From contig NC_083560.1 of the NCBI RefSeq assembly GCF_019925205.1, positions 60,124,270-60,188,269 of the forward strand: a DNA stretch of 64,000 bases, in the 5' to 3' direction. Source of the stretch: Metopolophium dirhodum. Taxonomy: Eukaryota > Arthropoda > Insecta > Hemiptera > Aphididae. Each line of letters begins with the position of its first letter. Within the stretch, counting starts at the first letter, position 1. Below, in pieces: positions 49,201-61,500 of this stretch. Position numbers and translations under genes: made by a program. The notes beneath the pieces are model-generated. The model ran no database searches, was not told the DNA's origin, and worked only from the letters and a program-made list of their open reading frames with translations.

Positions 49201-52200
49201 TTTTTCAAGCAATTATATATGATAATTAATCTATTAATTAATAAATTATAATAATAATAAAATTAAAACAACATAGGTTCCTATAACAATTTAATTTTAA
49301 TTTTGCTTACATGTAACAACATTTCCACCTTTTGATGGTTAATGTGCTAGGTATTATATTTTATAGTAATACAGTATTGTAAAATAATAATCATACAATT
49401 TATAAAATTTAATAAAATATAGGTACTTATACTCTGTTCCAAAAGAGATGACACCAGATATACGTAGCAAAACCGGTTTTGGTCGTGGCCACCTGGTGTC
49501 TTCTCTTTTGAAACAAAGTATTGTATTAAACAGACATTTTAAAATTTTAGAGTTAATTATTTTTAATTTATAGATTCGATATAAAGGAAAGAAATTGGAT
49601 GCATATAAGCATGCATATTTTAGAAAAAGAGAATCTTCAAATATAGAGCACAATATAGTTCCAGGTAAGAATTTAAATATTTAATATTTTAGTAGTACCT
49701 ACTTAAATTTAAATCTACATATTTATTTATATTAAATTAAATTTTATTTTGTTTTATTGTTAAAATTAAAAACAATATTTACCTAATATTACCATATGAA
49801 CATATTCAGTCCCCATTATCTTCTTGAAGAATAAATAAAAATATTGATAAATATATTAAATGTAGTACATACGTATGTATTATTAAAGTTTTTAAAATGT
49901 GGTTGGAAATTTCAAAACTTTGTGACCTATATCTTTAATTTTAAAAATCTTAATTATTTAATATAGAGAAAATTAAAATATAGAAAAAAACAATCGTAAA
50001 ATCACAAGTATTGTTTGTTCTTTAAGTTCTCCTAATAAGTTAATTTACTTTATAATTAAAGTTATGAACATAGAATTAGTGTCTGAACTCAAATTTGCTA
50101 TGTGGTATTTATCTACAAGAAAGACAACACTAAACACATGCAGATGTTCTATCACTGTCAGGATAATATTCTTCATATATTTGCTTCTTTTATTTAAAAC
50201 AAGGTGCTATAAAAAATGTTAATAAAGAACTGTTTTTAGTTGAAGATGCAGAATCTGATGTCGCATATGCAATTCAAAATGAAGTTTTACCATTGAATCC
50301 ACCAACTGAGTCACATGTTGCAAAAGAACCTATCAAATTTAGTGAAATTCGTTCGAGATCTAGCAATCAGTAAGTTTATTTAACTTCATTTAGTTTGTTT
50401 TCTTAATGCATAATAATTTAAAATGTTTTGCAAAGTTTTTATTTGCATGTTTGAGAGTTATTGCCATGCAAATTTAAGATAATTTTGTATTATCCTAAAA
50501 TAATTGAAAAAAATTAAAAATGATTTACCCACCAGTTGTATCATTTTAAAATGTACAGTGAAACCTCGATAAGTTGAAAACCTTGGTAAGTCAAAAAAAA
50601 TTCTGTTCCCTTGCAAAAACCTTGATTACTTGAAAAAAAACTATAGATAACTCGAACATTTTGTGCTCCGGATATAGACAGATAATGACGGATAGCTTTA
50701 TAAACATTTGTGTAAACGTTCCGATTATTTTATCTAATCGCATTTATTGTGTTTATTATCATAATATATATTAACTAACCTTGGCACACAACAGTATTTT
50801 TAATTTGTATCGGTATTGCCAGTTGCGATCGATCGGTTATGCGTGTGCGGTGTCTATGTACGGTAACGAATGTAAAAATGCCTTGCAAAAAGAAGAAGGA
50901 AATTGCCGAAGAATTTGGAATACCAGCCAGCACACTATCTACTATAATAAAGAATAGTAAAGAAATTAATTTAAACTTTCCAACAGACCGGAAGAGGAAG
51001 AGAAATTTAAATAACCTATTTATCACATTTTTTTACATAGTATATAATACTACTTAAAAACTTAAATACATACATGCATACATGCATACATTTTAAAAAC
51101 TCTTTAAGTTGAATTTTTTTTCTAAAATCTTAGTAAGTCAAAACCTTGATAAGTTGAAAAAATTGCATTTCCCTTGAATTTTGACTTATCGAGGTTCCAC
51201 TGTAGTTAAAATAAAATATATAGTAAATTCTAATGCATTTATTAGTAACTATTCTTTTATCTTATATAATAATAATGAATATATACTAATAGTTTCAATG
51301 ATAACAATATTTTTGCAGAAATCTCAATACATTAGTGGAATGTACAGATTGGTCTTATATTAATAAAGTCCAACCATTTCATGTGAATATATCAGCAAAC
51401 GCAAAATTATTACTAGATTTTCACTGTCATCTGATGAGTTCAGAAGTTGTTGGGTATCTTGCTGGAAATTGGGATTTTCCTACACAAAGTTTGTATTTAT
51501 TAATTTATTTTATATAGATATTTTTTTTCAATGTTTACATTTTATAGCACTGACTGTGAAAAACGCATACCCATTCAGAAGTCGTCTACATGATGCTGAA
51601 CTCACGTCATTGATCGAAGAAGAAATACGAAACACTTTTACAGCTAAAAACATGGTACTAGTTGGATGGTATCATTCGCATCCTGAAACAATCGCGACAC
51701 CCACCTTAAGAGATATCGAAGCCCAACTTGATTATGAAGTACAAATAAAAGGACCAACTGTCGAATCGTACATTCCATGTGTCGGAATCATTTGTTGTAA
51801 GACATTTTTTTATTGTTCAACTATCATTTTGAAAAATTATTGATTTAATTCTATAAAAATTGATTTAGCTCCTTACGACAAAGGCAAATCGACCCTTGAT
51901 TCAACTATAACGTGTTATTGGGTACTGCCATCATTTGAAAATGAAATACACGATTATGGACGTCCAATGAACATGCATTTTACTACTAAACCAGAAAAAT
52001 CATTAACACTAGATATTGTTATGGCATTAGTAAGTTATATCCAAACAAACCTAACTTTAAATATTTTGTTTTAAATGTTGTAGGCTGTTATTATAATAAT
52101 ATACCAATATTTATAGAAATACACGTACATTTCTTTTTTTCAGAAAAAATGTGTTGATTTCAATAAATATGATCCGGATGTAATTAATTTTAAAGACAAA

Positions 52201-52685
52201 TACAAAAACGATGTGACTTATTTGGAAAAACTGAAGGTACACATTATATTAAATTGTTAAAAAATTATAAATAGTATTATTCAATGTGTTTTCTTTAGAT
52301 TTCGTTGATGGATAAATTTCCAAAAGATGATACAATACACAGATTTTTATGGAATTTCCTTAGTGAAATAGTTTGTATTGGTAGTTCAGGTGATACTGCC
52401 AAAAATAATTTGCAAAATTTGATTGCTGTAATCTCATCACGTCAACTCTTACTGTCAACATCAAGTTTTCAAACACCTAATGCTTTGGTTGAACACTTAG
52501 AGTCTTATTTGAAATCATGTAATGCTAACAGTTTGACGTTAGAAGATGTTCCTACAACTAGTGATGGGTCTAACATAACCTCAGCGAGTATTGCGAGTTC
52601 TCTATTTAACGATTTAGACTTTTCTAAAGCAATGTCTTTGATAGGGCTATCTCCGTCACGGTATCAAACAGATCCTTTAAAATAG
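46288..52685 (+). CDS. Mpnd: MPN domain-containing protein (MPND), RAMA plus JAMM
   Basis: Exons are 46288-46479, 47060-47206, 49574-49664, 50204-50369, 51319-51488, 51548-51796, 51869-52029, 52144-52236 and 52299-52685. They total 1656 nt, giving 551 aa. Residues about 40-140 form the RAMA domain: TVTLQMLLETNILEPGNSVL, then GQRFMGDLLPDGKIRSVET and SPSAWAYNCKSIINKIKKAG, then RYKGKKLDAYKHAYFRK. After a linker comes the MPN/JAMM domain with the zinc-site glutamate in SSEVVGYLAGNWDF, then VLVGWYHSHP and DIEAQLDYEVQIKG. In the JAMM consensus (E, HxH, seven residues, S, two, D) the Ser position is Thr here (HSHPETIATPTLRD). Known of the family: MPND is a nuclear, DNA/chromatin-associated JAMM protein of uncertain protease activity. 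The Ser/Thr-rich C-terminal tail is unconserved. The third intron from the end of the RAMA region hosts a pogo element, and intron 2 hosts two Tc1-mariner-type fragments. Confidence 0.95.
48448..48530. repeat. Tigger/pogo-like transposon end fragment
   Basis: CAGTAGAACCTCGATTATCC preceded by TA is the typical Tigger/pogo terminus. The opposite end was not found nearby, so it is a truncated copy. Confidence 0.6.
49430..49520. mobile_element. 87-bp Tc1/mariner-type MITE
   Basis: The element 49432-49518 is flanked by TA at 49430-49431 and 49519-49520. Arms are CTCTGTTCCAAAAGAGATGA and, inverted, CTTTGTTTCAAAAGAGAAGA, both continuing CACCAG. TA duplication and terminal sequence suggest Tc1/mariner. 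Confidence 0.82.
50554..51204 (+). mobile_element. Non-autonomous pogo/Tigger element with transposase remnant
   Basis: The element 50556-51202 is flanked by TA on both sides. Ends are CAGTGAAACCTCGATAAGTT and, inverted, CAGTGGAACCTCGATAAGTC. Inside, on the plus strand at about 50878-50990, MPCKKKKEIAEEFGIPAST then LSTIIKNSKEI is the N-terminal helix-turn-helix (CENP-B/pogo type) of the transposase. The DDE catalytic part is missing. It lies in the MPND intron before the JAMM exons. Confidence 0.9.
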
Positions 52686-54085
52686 GCTTACAACTTTTAA
52701 ATTTTTTTATTTAATTTTTGTAGTCACTGATACAAATATTAGAAATATACATATATTATATGTAATAATAAATATACTTTTAAACTAACTAAATATCAAT
52801 AGGTACATACATATTTAAATAAGAACTATTTTTTATTATGTCAACAAATATTGAATTATTTATTGAATTGTATAATATAAAAATTAGTTTTTGAACATTG
52901 AACGATTAAATCTAAATGTAATTTAACCAAGCATTGTTTTTCTCGGAACTTTAAATTTTTAAAAATTCACAACGTAAAATACAGTGAAAATTGGTTTTAA
53001 GAAAAACGTTAAGAAATTTAAACTTATTGGTTATTAATTATTAGATTTTGTTTTTCAAAATTATGATTAAAGGAGATCTAAATATTTCAGTCATAATAAT
53101 GTTTTTTTTTTGTTACCAAGATTCTATGGTTAAATAATTTTGTTATAAATGATCCTTACAATGTCATACAATCTAATTTTACTAAAACTTATAAAAATAT
53201 GTAATAATTAACTATTTTATTATTTTTTTTAATGTTTATTGTTTTGTAATAATTAAAGTGCCGAATAATAGTACGTGTTTTTAAATATTTGATACAAATG
53301 AAAATATTTTTTTTTTATTTAACTCGTCATACCAATATATAATTTAGTAATATTTTGCTACAATGTAAGTAAAATTTCACAACTCATAAGTGAGTTGAGA
53401 TTTTTCATTGGAGGTGGGGGGGCTTGAAAATGAATTACAATTTTATTTTTATAAAAAAAGCCAGTTAGCCTTTTTCCCTGAGTACTCCACTGACCTATAT
53501 GATCTAGTCAATATTTACTATGTAGGTATAAAAACTATGGCTGTGCATTTTCACAGGGGCTACCATTTCAGTTTGTATAAAGGGGAGCAAACATTTTACG
53601 AGGAGAATTCTCCCCCCTCAACAGTCCAATTATTGTTAAAAATAAATTCCCATATTTTTGTTTTAAAACATTATTTTCTTGAAATTAAACATAGTTATAT
53701 TATGCATAGGTCTATGAATGAAACATTCTTTGCGACTTTGTGTGATACTTACCTAAAACAAGACTAAAAAAATAATTATTTATTTATGATTAGCAGTGTA
53801 ATAACATATTATATAAACAATAACAAATTATATTAGTAATTACTATTATTTTATTCATTATTTCAAAATTCAACCCAATGTATGAAAAGAAAATTGAATA
53901 TTCTATCCTAAACGCCAAGACCAAAGTATCGACCTATATAATTCATCAGTCAACAGCTAATTATGGATAAAAATTGCATACATATATTACCTGAATGAAA
54001 TACCTACCAACTTTTCAACTATTATTAGTTAATTTCTATTGTTAGTTCATAGTTGTTACACAAATTGTTTAACACAATGAACGGT
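52686..54085. other. Intergenic between MPND and the LINE
   Basis: 3' flank of MPND, AT-rich. At 53395-53660 there is a GC-richer block (GGAGGTGGGGGGGCTTG ... CTCCCCCCTCAACAGTCC) with an open frame but no recognisable protein. It is probably a decayed transposon. Confidence 0.4.
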
Positions 54086-54099
54086 AAAAAATAATATAC

Positions 54100-56348
54100 A
54101 AGAGTATACATCAAAAAAAGAAAAATTAATTGATTACTGTGTTACCAGAGATAACCTAACCGTCTATTTGAATAGTAGCAAATTGGGAATTATTACCAAG
54201 TATAATGTTATCTTTAACGAACAAAAATATGATGTTAACAATGATCCGTTGGCGGTGTCAAATATTTTTAATAAATTTTTTATCAATATGGGAAAGAAAT
54301 TAGCTGAGAGCTCTAATTATTCGGCGAAAAATTATGCCTTACATCGGGATAATGAACTTTCTTTCGATAATCTTTTTTCTAAAAAAATAACAAATACTGA
54401 TGTTATCAACATAATAAAAAATTGCAAAGATGATACAGCTGCAGGTATAGACATGATAACAATCAAATTATTAAAATGTATTACCGAACTTATAGTGAAC
54501 CCACTAGTATATATATATAACTTATGTATACAGCAAAGTATTTTTCCAGACAATCTTAAAGTAGCAGTTATTAAACCAATTTTTAAAGCTGGAGACCGCA
54601 ACAATCTAAATAATTATAGACCAATATCTTTACTTAATAATTTTGCCAAAATACTTGAAAAAATAATTAAAATTAGACTTATCTCATTCCTAGAGAAAAA
54701 CAAACTGTTATCTAAAAATCAATATGGATTTAGACCAGGTATTGGCACAGAGGATGCTCTATTTAGTACGACCCAATTTATTTTTAATGAGTTAGACAAC
54801 AGTAACAAGGTGATTGCTATATTCTTGGACTTAAAAAAAGCATTTGACACTGTGAACCACAAAATTTTACTTCACATATTACCCACTTTTGGAATTAATA
54901 ATCTTAGCTTAAAATGGTTTGAAAGTTACTTGTTCAATCGAAAACAAATGGTTGTAATAAATAATATAATAGGTCATGACGGTGTCGTTGAATACGGAGT
55001 CCCTCAGGGTAGTGTATTAGGTCCAATTTTATTTTTATTATACATAAACTTGGTTAGTGATTTAAGTCTGGATGGATTAGTTGTTTCATATGCTGACGAT
55101 ACCTGCCTACTTTTTACCGATAAGTCATGGGATGGGGCTCATGAAAAAGCGACTGCTGGGTTAAGTAAAGTTTATCAATGTCTATGTGACAGAAATTTAA
55201 CACTCAACGAAGAAAAAACAATGTTTATGACGTTTTCAATTTATAAAAGTTTTCCAAATCTTAAACCTATAACAATTCATAGATGCGTTGATGGTAACAG
55301 TTGTAATAACATAAATAAATGTATTGTTATCAAAGAAGTTACTAGTACTCGATATCTAGGTATCATATTTGATGAAAACTTAAGATGGAATCTTCACATT
55401 CAAAACCTAGTTGGAAAGTTACGCTCTATAACCTATAGATTCTACAAATTAAGGGGTTTAGTTCCCAAGCAAACAATGCGGGTTATTTATTTTGCTCTGT
55501 ACCAATCGATATTACAATATGGTATGTTAGTATGGGGTGGTTTAAGTGATACTGTTTTATACAAATTGCAAGTTAACCAGAATAACATTATAAGAATTTG
55601 CTTAAACAAGTACTCTCTGCAAGGTTCTACGAATCAAAATTACAAGGAACTGGGTGTTTTACCAACCAAATTTCTATATAAAAAAATTGCCATTTTGTTC
55701 ACTCTAAAAAGGTTCACTCAAGATAAAGATAACAAATTGTTGGAAGGTAAAAGAGAAATAACACGGTATAATATACCTGTCAAATATTCGAATAAATCTT
55801 TTGGTCAATCTTTTGTAAATTATTTGGGCCCAGTGTATTTTAACGGTATGCCATGTCAATATAAAAAAAATATTCACTGTTCCAAAATTAATGTTAAAAA
55901 AATTGTTTATCATTGGCTATTTTCTCAATTAACCTAACTTTCTCATATCCTTTGCTATATTTTATGTTTTATATATTTTGTTATTTTAATTTATCATTTT
56001 TTCTTTTTTTTTATATTCTATATTTTATATGTTATATCTTATATGTAATATTTAATATCATCTCTCATTCTTACAATTTTTCTATTGTTAAAAATATTTA
56101 TTTATCTGTATTAATCTTTTTTTTATTTTTATTTTTTCTCATTAGGTACTTCTATTGTTCATTCATCACTTACTGTGCTACTCATATAATTTAATGTATA
56201 TAGTTCTTAATTAATTAAATATTATTACTCTCTATCTCTAACACAAGCTAAAAGCTTAAAAGAGATAGATAACCATGTAACCTAACGTAATATTTTTGTA
56301 TCCTATGTAATTTATGATGGTTTTTGAATAAAAAAAAAAAAAAAAAAT
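54100..56348 (+). mobile_element. 5'-truncated non-LTR retrotransposon with intact RT ORF
   Basis: An uninterrupted frame to 55937 (about 589 codons from 54168, open a little further upstream) encodes the reverse transcriptase part of ORF2 and the C-terminal domain. Landmarks, counted from 54168, are KPIFKAGDRNNLNNYRPISL (about 136-155), FLDLKKAFDTVNH (219-231, motif A), YGVPQGSVLGPILFLLYIN (276-294) and SYADDT (307-312, catalytic YADD). The apurinic endonuclease domain and any ORF1 are absent, so the element is truncated at about 54.1 kb. The 3' end is a run of about 20 A at 56328-56348. AAAAAATAATAT occurs at both the upstream edge (about 54086) and across the A tail, so it may be the target duplication, but poly(A) makes this ambiguous. 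It is jockey-like by overall look, and the clade is not certain. The lack of stops suggests recent insertion. Confidence 0.9.
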
Positions 56349-56872
56349 AATATTACATTAATGTTCATTTTCAATGTTTCACTATATGTAATTGTTTTTT
56401 AAATGTCTTACATCAGTGGGTAATCTGTAACATATTAAATTAAATAATATTTTAGAAGGCATATTTATGATATGTTATTTGTTTGGTGGGGCCCATTGTT
56501 TTATAAATCTGGGCCTGTTAGCTAGATACCAACCGACTCGTCTTACTCTCTATAACTTGTGTCATAAAAGACAATCTAATGTAGATAATAACGTTATATG
56601 GACCAGAAATTCATTGTATTATAATACAGGCTATAGGCTAAATTATTGTAACCGGGAAATTTATGAAAAGAGCCCAAAGGAAAAAAGTTACTGCCGATTA
56701 GTACGGTCATATAAGACTAATAATTCATGGGAGATTTCACTCTGCAGTTCGCAACCGCCTCCCTTTTATCCCGCACAAAATGTATTTATTTTTTGATTGG
56801 GCCCTGCATACATTTAAATGTTTTTAATAGCGAACGCTGTAATAGTATGTAAATTATAATAATAAAAAAATC
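56349..56872. other. Probable decayed transposon between LINE and repeat E
   Basis: Ends resembling GGGGCCCATTGTTTTATAAA (about 56487) and the inverse of GATTGGGCCCTGC (about 56797) suggest a small element. The open frame inside has no recognisable domain. Confidence 0.35.
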
Positions 56873-58198
56873 GGGTAAGTGGGTGTCAATCTACTGTAGA
56901 GTATGTAGGTTACAAACGGGTGACTGCGTAATGGATGGTATTAAAATTAAATTAAATTATATATATTGTATTGTAACTAAAAACCATTTTGAGCGGAGAC
57001 GGTTATTGCCAGCCTAGTATTTTTTATAATATATATCTATTTTATATTGTTATTATCAATACGGTAGCCGGTTAAGTTGAATTATTATTATTTGTTAACT
57101 ATCATATTTGTATATAATAATAATAATATAATATACTTTAGTAAGTTTCAAGTACCCACGAATAATATTTTTTTAAATATAACACAAAACTAAAATCGTT
57201 CTTCTTCGTTTAAATATCTAATATCGTTCAAATTTGAACATAAAATATCTACAAAAAAACAGTATTTTTATATTTTTTATATTTTTTTGGTTACAGAATA
57301 ACCTATTCACATGGAACCTCGTTTAAAATTTTCAATTCTTAGCTATAAAAGTTGAATATTTAATAAATGTTTATAAATAAATACAAAATCATTTTTAAAT
57401 TTTAAATTTGATAAGTTTTGTCAAAATTTGAATTTTAAATTCTTATAAATTAAAATTGTGCCAATGTATTTATAATATTTTAAGACTGCTTTTGTAACAA
57501 TATATCAGGAGTCTTTTATTAAACTTTCACGCTTTTTGACCCAAAAAATAAAATGTTATTGACATTTATAGAAATAAAACTAAAAAAATCGAAAATTGAA
57601 AATTTCTGTTCATAGCTCAAAACGTGCCAAAATATTTTGAACATTTTTTCAAGTATAGGAATATTGATAAAATAAACATAATATGGTGTACATTTCAAGT
57701 ATCTGCAGTTATTCGTTTTTGAATTACAATAAATAAGAGAATGGCTACATGAGAAATCGAGTGAATATTCAATGTTGTAAAGATTTCTGAACTTCAAAGT
57801 TCATAAAAATTTAATTTGATTTACCAATACACCTTTTTTTTGATAAAGGTAGACAAACTTATGAAACATTTTTAAAACAAATTTTATGGTGTTTAGAAAA
57901 TGCTAATATAAACATTCAGTGTACATTTAATTTGTTTTAAAGTTACACCAAAAACCAAAATCGATTTAGTTAAAAACCGATTTCTCGTAAAAATTCCGGT
58001 TTTCCTTAATTTCCGGCCGGCGCTTTTGAAAACTCATGGGATCCTCTCGAAGCACCAACTAGATTCACTTTCGCATCAAACAAGATATTAAGTTGAAAAT
58101 TGAAGCATTATTTTGACTAATTATCGTGTAAACAGACACAAAAAAAACAAACACTACTTTAAAATCAATACATTTATCGCTCTGCTCAGAATCTAAAA
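56873..58198 (+). repeat. Copy E of the dispersed repeat, diverged
   Basis: It starts GGGTAAGTGGGTGTCAATC, contains CTGTAGAGTATGTAGGTTAC and TTTTGAGCGGAGACGG, and ends ATCGCTCTGCTCAGAATC. It is more diverged than copies A and B and ends about 400 bp before the CFAP57 start codon. Confidence 0.78.
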
Positions 58199-58598
58199 GG
58201 CCTACAGAATATATGAGGGCCTACCGGTATTTATCTGGTATCCCGGTGGGCCGATACCCTGTTATAATATGAACAAATTATATACTTGACCTGCAGGCTG
58301 CAGTGACCAACAAGATGACGAAAAAATAATAAAATCTACCTATGTCTATTGCCTAACGCAATAGCACTAAATAAAAAAAAAATAATAAAAAAAACTTCTT
58401 AGTAACGACTCGGCTCCGTGGAAACCAAACGGCGTTCAAAACGTACAACTATCATCCCAGGCATAATATTATATTATTATCTCGTTGACTTGGAAAATTC
58501 GGTGAACCCGACGACAAACATAAGGTACCTATATTTACCTATACATAAGTGACATATAGATTGTCCCCTGGAAAAAGTACTGCAACACCGGCCTGACA

Positions 58599-61500
58599 AT
58601 GACCGCAAATGTGTTTTTCGGCTCATCACCGTCCCTGGAAATTGAGCCCAAGTTTGTGTTCGGTCTGAACAGCAACGTGTCGGGAAACTGTCTGTACTGG
58701 AAAAACGATGTGATCGTGTACCCGGCCATGTCTGTCATTGTCATCTACAACATGAAGAACAACACGCAGAGGTTCATCAACCTGACCGAAGGACCACGGA
58801 ATGTCATCACGGCCATGGCCTTGAACAGCAACTAGTATGTATGATCAGACACGTTGGTTATATCCAACTTTTATCAATTTTTATCAATTTGCTATTTATT
58901 AGAAATCAACCGCAAAGTTGGAAATCAAAGTGTTTTATCTACAATAAAAAAAAACACACATCATTGCAAAATTAACACATTTATCGCTCCGCTCAGAATA
59001 TAAAATTGAATAACAATAGCCTGGACAATCATACGGGTTATTGGTGACTCCCCCCCCCCCTCCCAATGGTTAAGAATAGTAATGAAGAGCATTTTTAGAT
59101 TTAGAGCGGATCAATAAATGTATTGGTTTTACAATGATGTAATTTTTTTTTTTATTTATTTTTTTTTTTTGTGCACCTTTTGGGGCAATAAAAATGCATT
59201 GATTTTCAAATTAAGTAATGCATTAATGTATCTTGTTCGATGGGAAAGTAAATCTAATTGGTGCATTTGAGAAGTCAAAATTTAAAATTCCCAGTAATTT
59301 TCAAAAGCGCCGGGAAAAACAAAAAAAAAATTAAGGAGAATTTTACTCAAAATCAGTTTTTGGCAAAATCTATTTTGGTTTTTGGTGTAACACTAAAACA
59401 AATTAAGTGCCATGAAATTTTCACTGAATGTTTATATTGGCATTTTCTATATGCCGTAAAAATCACGATAGTGTGAAAATTATTTTGAGTTAGAAATTCA
59501 TAAAAATGTTTTTTTTTAAATATAAGAATTAAAGTTTAATACAAGATTTATCATAAGTTTGTCTAGCTTTATCAAAAAAAAAAAAAATGGCTAATGGAGA
59601 GTTAAATGAAACTTTTATGAACTTTGTAGTGTAAAATATTTTATCTTATATATATTTTATATATATTTATTTATTGCTAAGAATGAAAAATTTAAAACAA
59701 GGTTCCACGTAAGTATGTTATTCTGTAATCAAAAAATATAAAAATAGTTATTTTATGTTAAAATTTGGACAAAATTAGATACTTAATCGAAGAAAAACGA
59801 TTTTAGTTTTGTGTTATATTTAAAAAATATTATTCGTGGGTAGGTACTTGAAAATTCTAAAGTATATTATTATATATGGGTATATGATAATAAACAAATA
59901 ATAATAATTCAACTTAACCGGCTACCGTATTACCTAATAATAACAATATAAAATAGGTATGTACTATAAAATATCCTAGACTAATAAACCATCTCCGCTC
60001 AGAATCGTTTTTTAGTATACAATATTATTGTATCATTCAATAAATTGTGATTATTGATGATAGGACACACAAATATAAATTAATGAAAATATAAGGAAAA
60101 ATGAGAATTTTTACTAAATGTTTATAATATTAGTATTTTCTGTACATCTATAATTTTTAAAACATTTAGATTTTTTTGAATTATGTATAGTCACGTTAAG
60201 TTATTATTACTTATTACTGGAATTACGAAAAAAAAAAATAATAGTAAACAAACAATATTTTTTTGAGCGTTTGAAGTTGGAAATTTAGAATTTTATCTCA
60301 TTTTCATTTACATTTTTACTGTTTTTGTATTCTTGAGGATTATCATTTTTTTATTTTTACCGATATTTATGAGTTTATGATATTATACATTACTGGCTTT
60401 AGCCGTAAATCATCAAAATTAACACTGACATATTGTAGATAATAGATTGTTACAATTATAAAATGATTAAATTCAGTCATCCAGATATTGAACCGATTTT
60501 CATTTCCTTTTGAAACTTTAAATAAAACGCTTTCAAGGCCACTTGTATATTAAAAAAAAAATTATTTAAAAATGAACACCATCGATATTATTGAATTTTT
60601 GAATAATTTTTTTAATGTATTTATCGAATATCTAGTTAGTTAGTAAGTTATTGAAATTTTAATCATCGAGTATCCATAATATCTAATATCAAGGCGAATA
60701 CTCAATAGACAATACAATTATCCATAGTTGGTACTTGGTATAATGGTATCGGCGTGCTGTAATGTATCGCGATACGCATCACTGCTTATATATAAGTGTC
60801 CATCCGACTGAATGACTTTCAGCCATATGTTGGCTGTGGCGACGGTGGACGAGAAAGACGCAGTGGATGGGCCAGCCGTCGGTGGCGGCGCGAGGCCGGT
60901 GGTCAGCATTTACGATCTGCGCACGTTGGACTTGAAGCATGTGTTCCAGGAACCGGACTACAGCGACGGCGACGAAGACGGCGAAAACGGCGAAAACGAA
61001 GACGACGAATCGCAAAAGACCCACCGGCGTCGGTTCTCTAAAATTCAGTTCTTGTGGGACAACATCTTCGTGGCGGCACTCGTCGTCGGCGGCCACGACG
61101 GGTCGGACTGCACGCTGTACTATTATAGCTGGAGAAACTCGACGGTCGAAACGTACGTGCGGATCGATGGCCCCGTGTCCGACGTAAGTTATGACTTCTG
61201 AGTTATGAGGAATGCGTGTGCGTAGGTGTAATGGCATCTTTTGCAAAATATGGCTTGATAAAAAATAAAAACCGTGTACGCCGAAGGGAGTTTTTTTTTT
61301 GAAGAACCGAAACATTTTTTTTACTTTTAATTTGAAAAACCGAAACCTATGAATTTATAGCATAAGACCATGACTATTACTAAATATTGAGGGGAACCTC
61401 AAATTCTCCGAATTCATAAAACAAATAATTGTAGGTACACACATTTTGTAATATGTTTTATTTAATGATGTTTAACAGTACAATAATAAGGTACCAATGT

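Larger units (their letters stand above)
47207..49573. other. MPND intron 2 with transposon fragments
   Basis: A 2.4-kb AT-rich intron. It holds a single Tigger/pogo-like end at 48448 (CAGTAGAACCTCGATTATCC), a degenerate repeat end near 48716 (GTGCGTAGCCAGAATTATTT), and the MITE at 49432-49518. No other exon is recognised. Confidence 0.6.

Noticed and set aside
53408..53767. 119-codon plus-strand frame
   Set aside because: It lies in a G/C-run-bearing block that looks like a decayed transposon, and the peptide is unlike any known family.
60779..61315. Minus-strand 178-codon frame
   Set aside because: It is a shadow of the CpG-rich CFAP57 exon 2.
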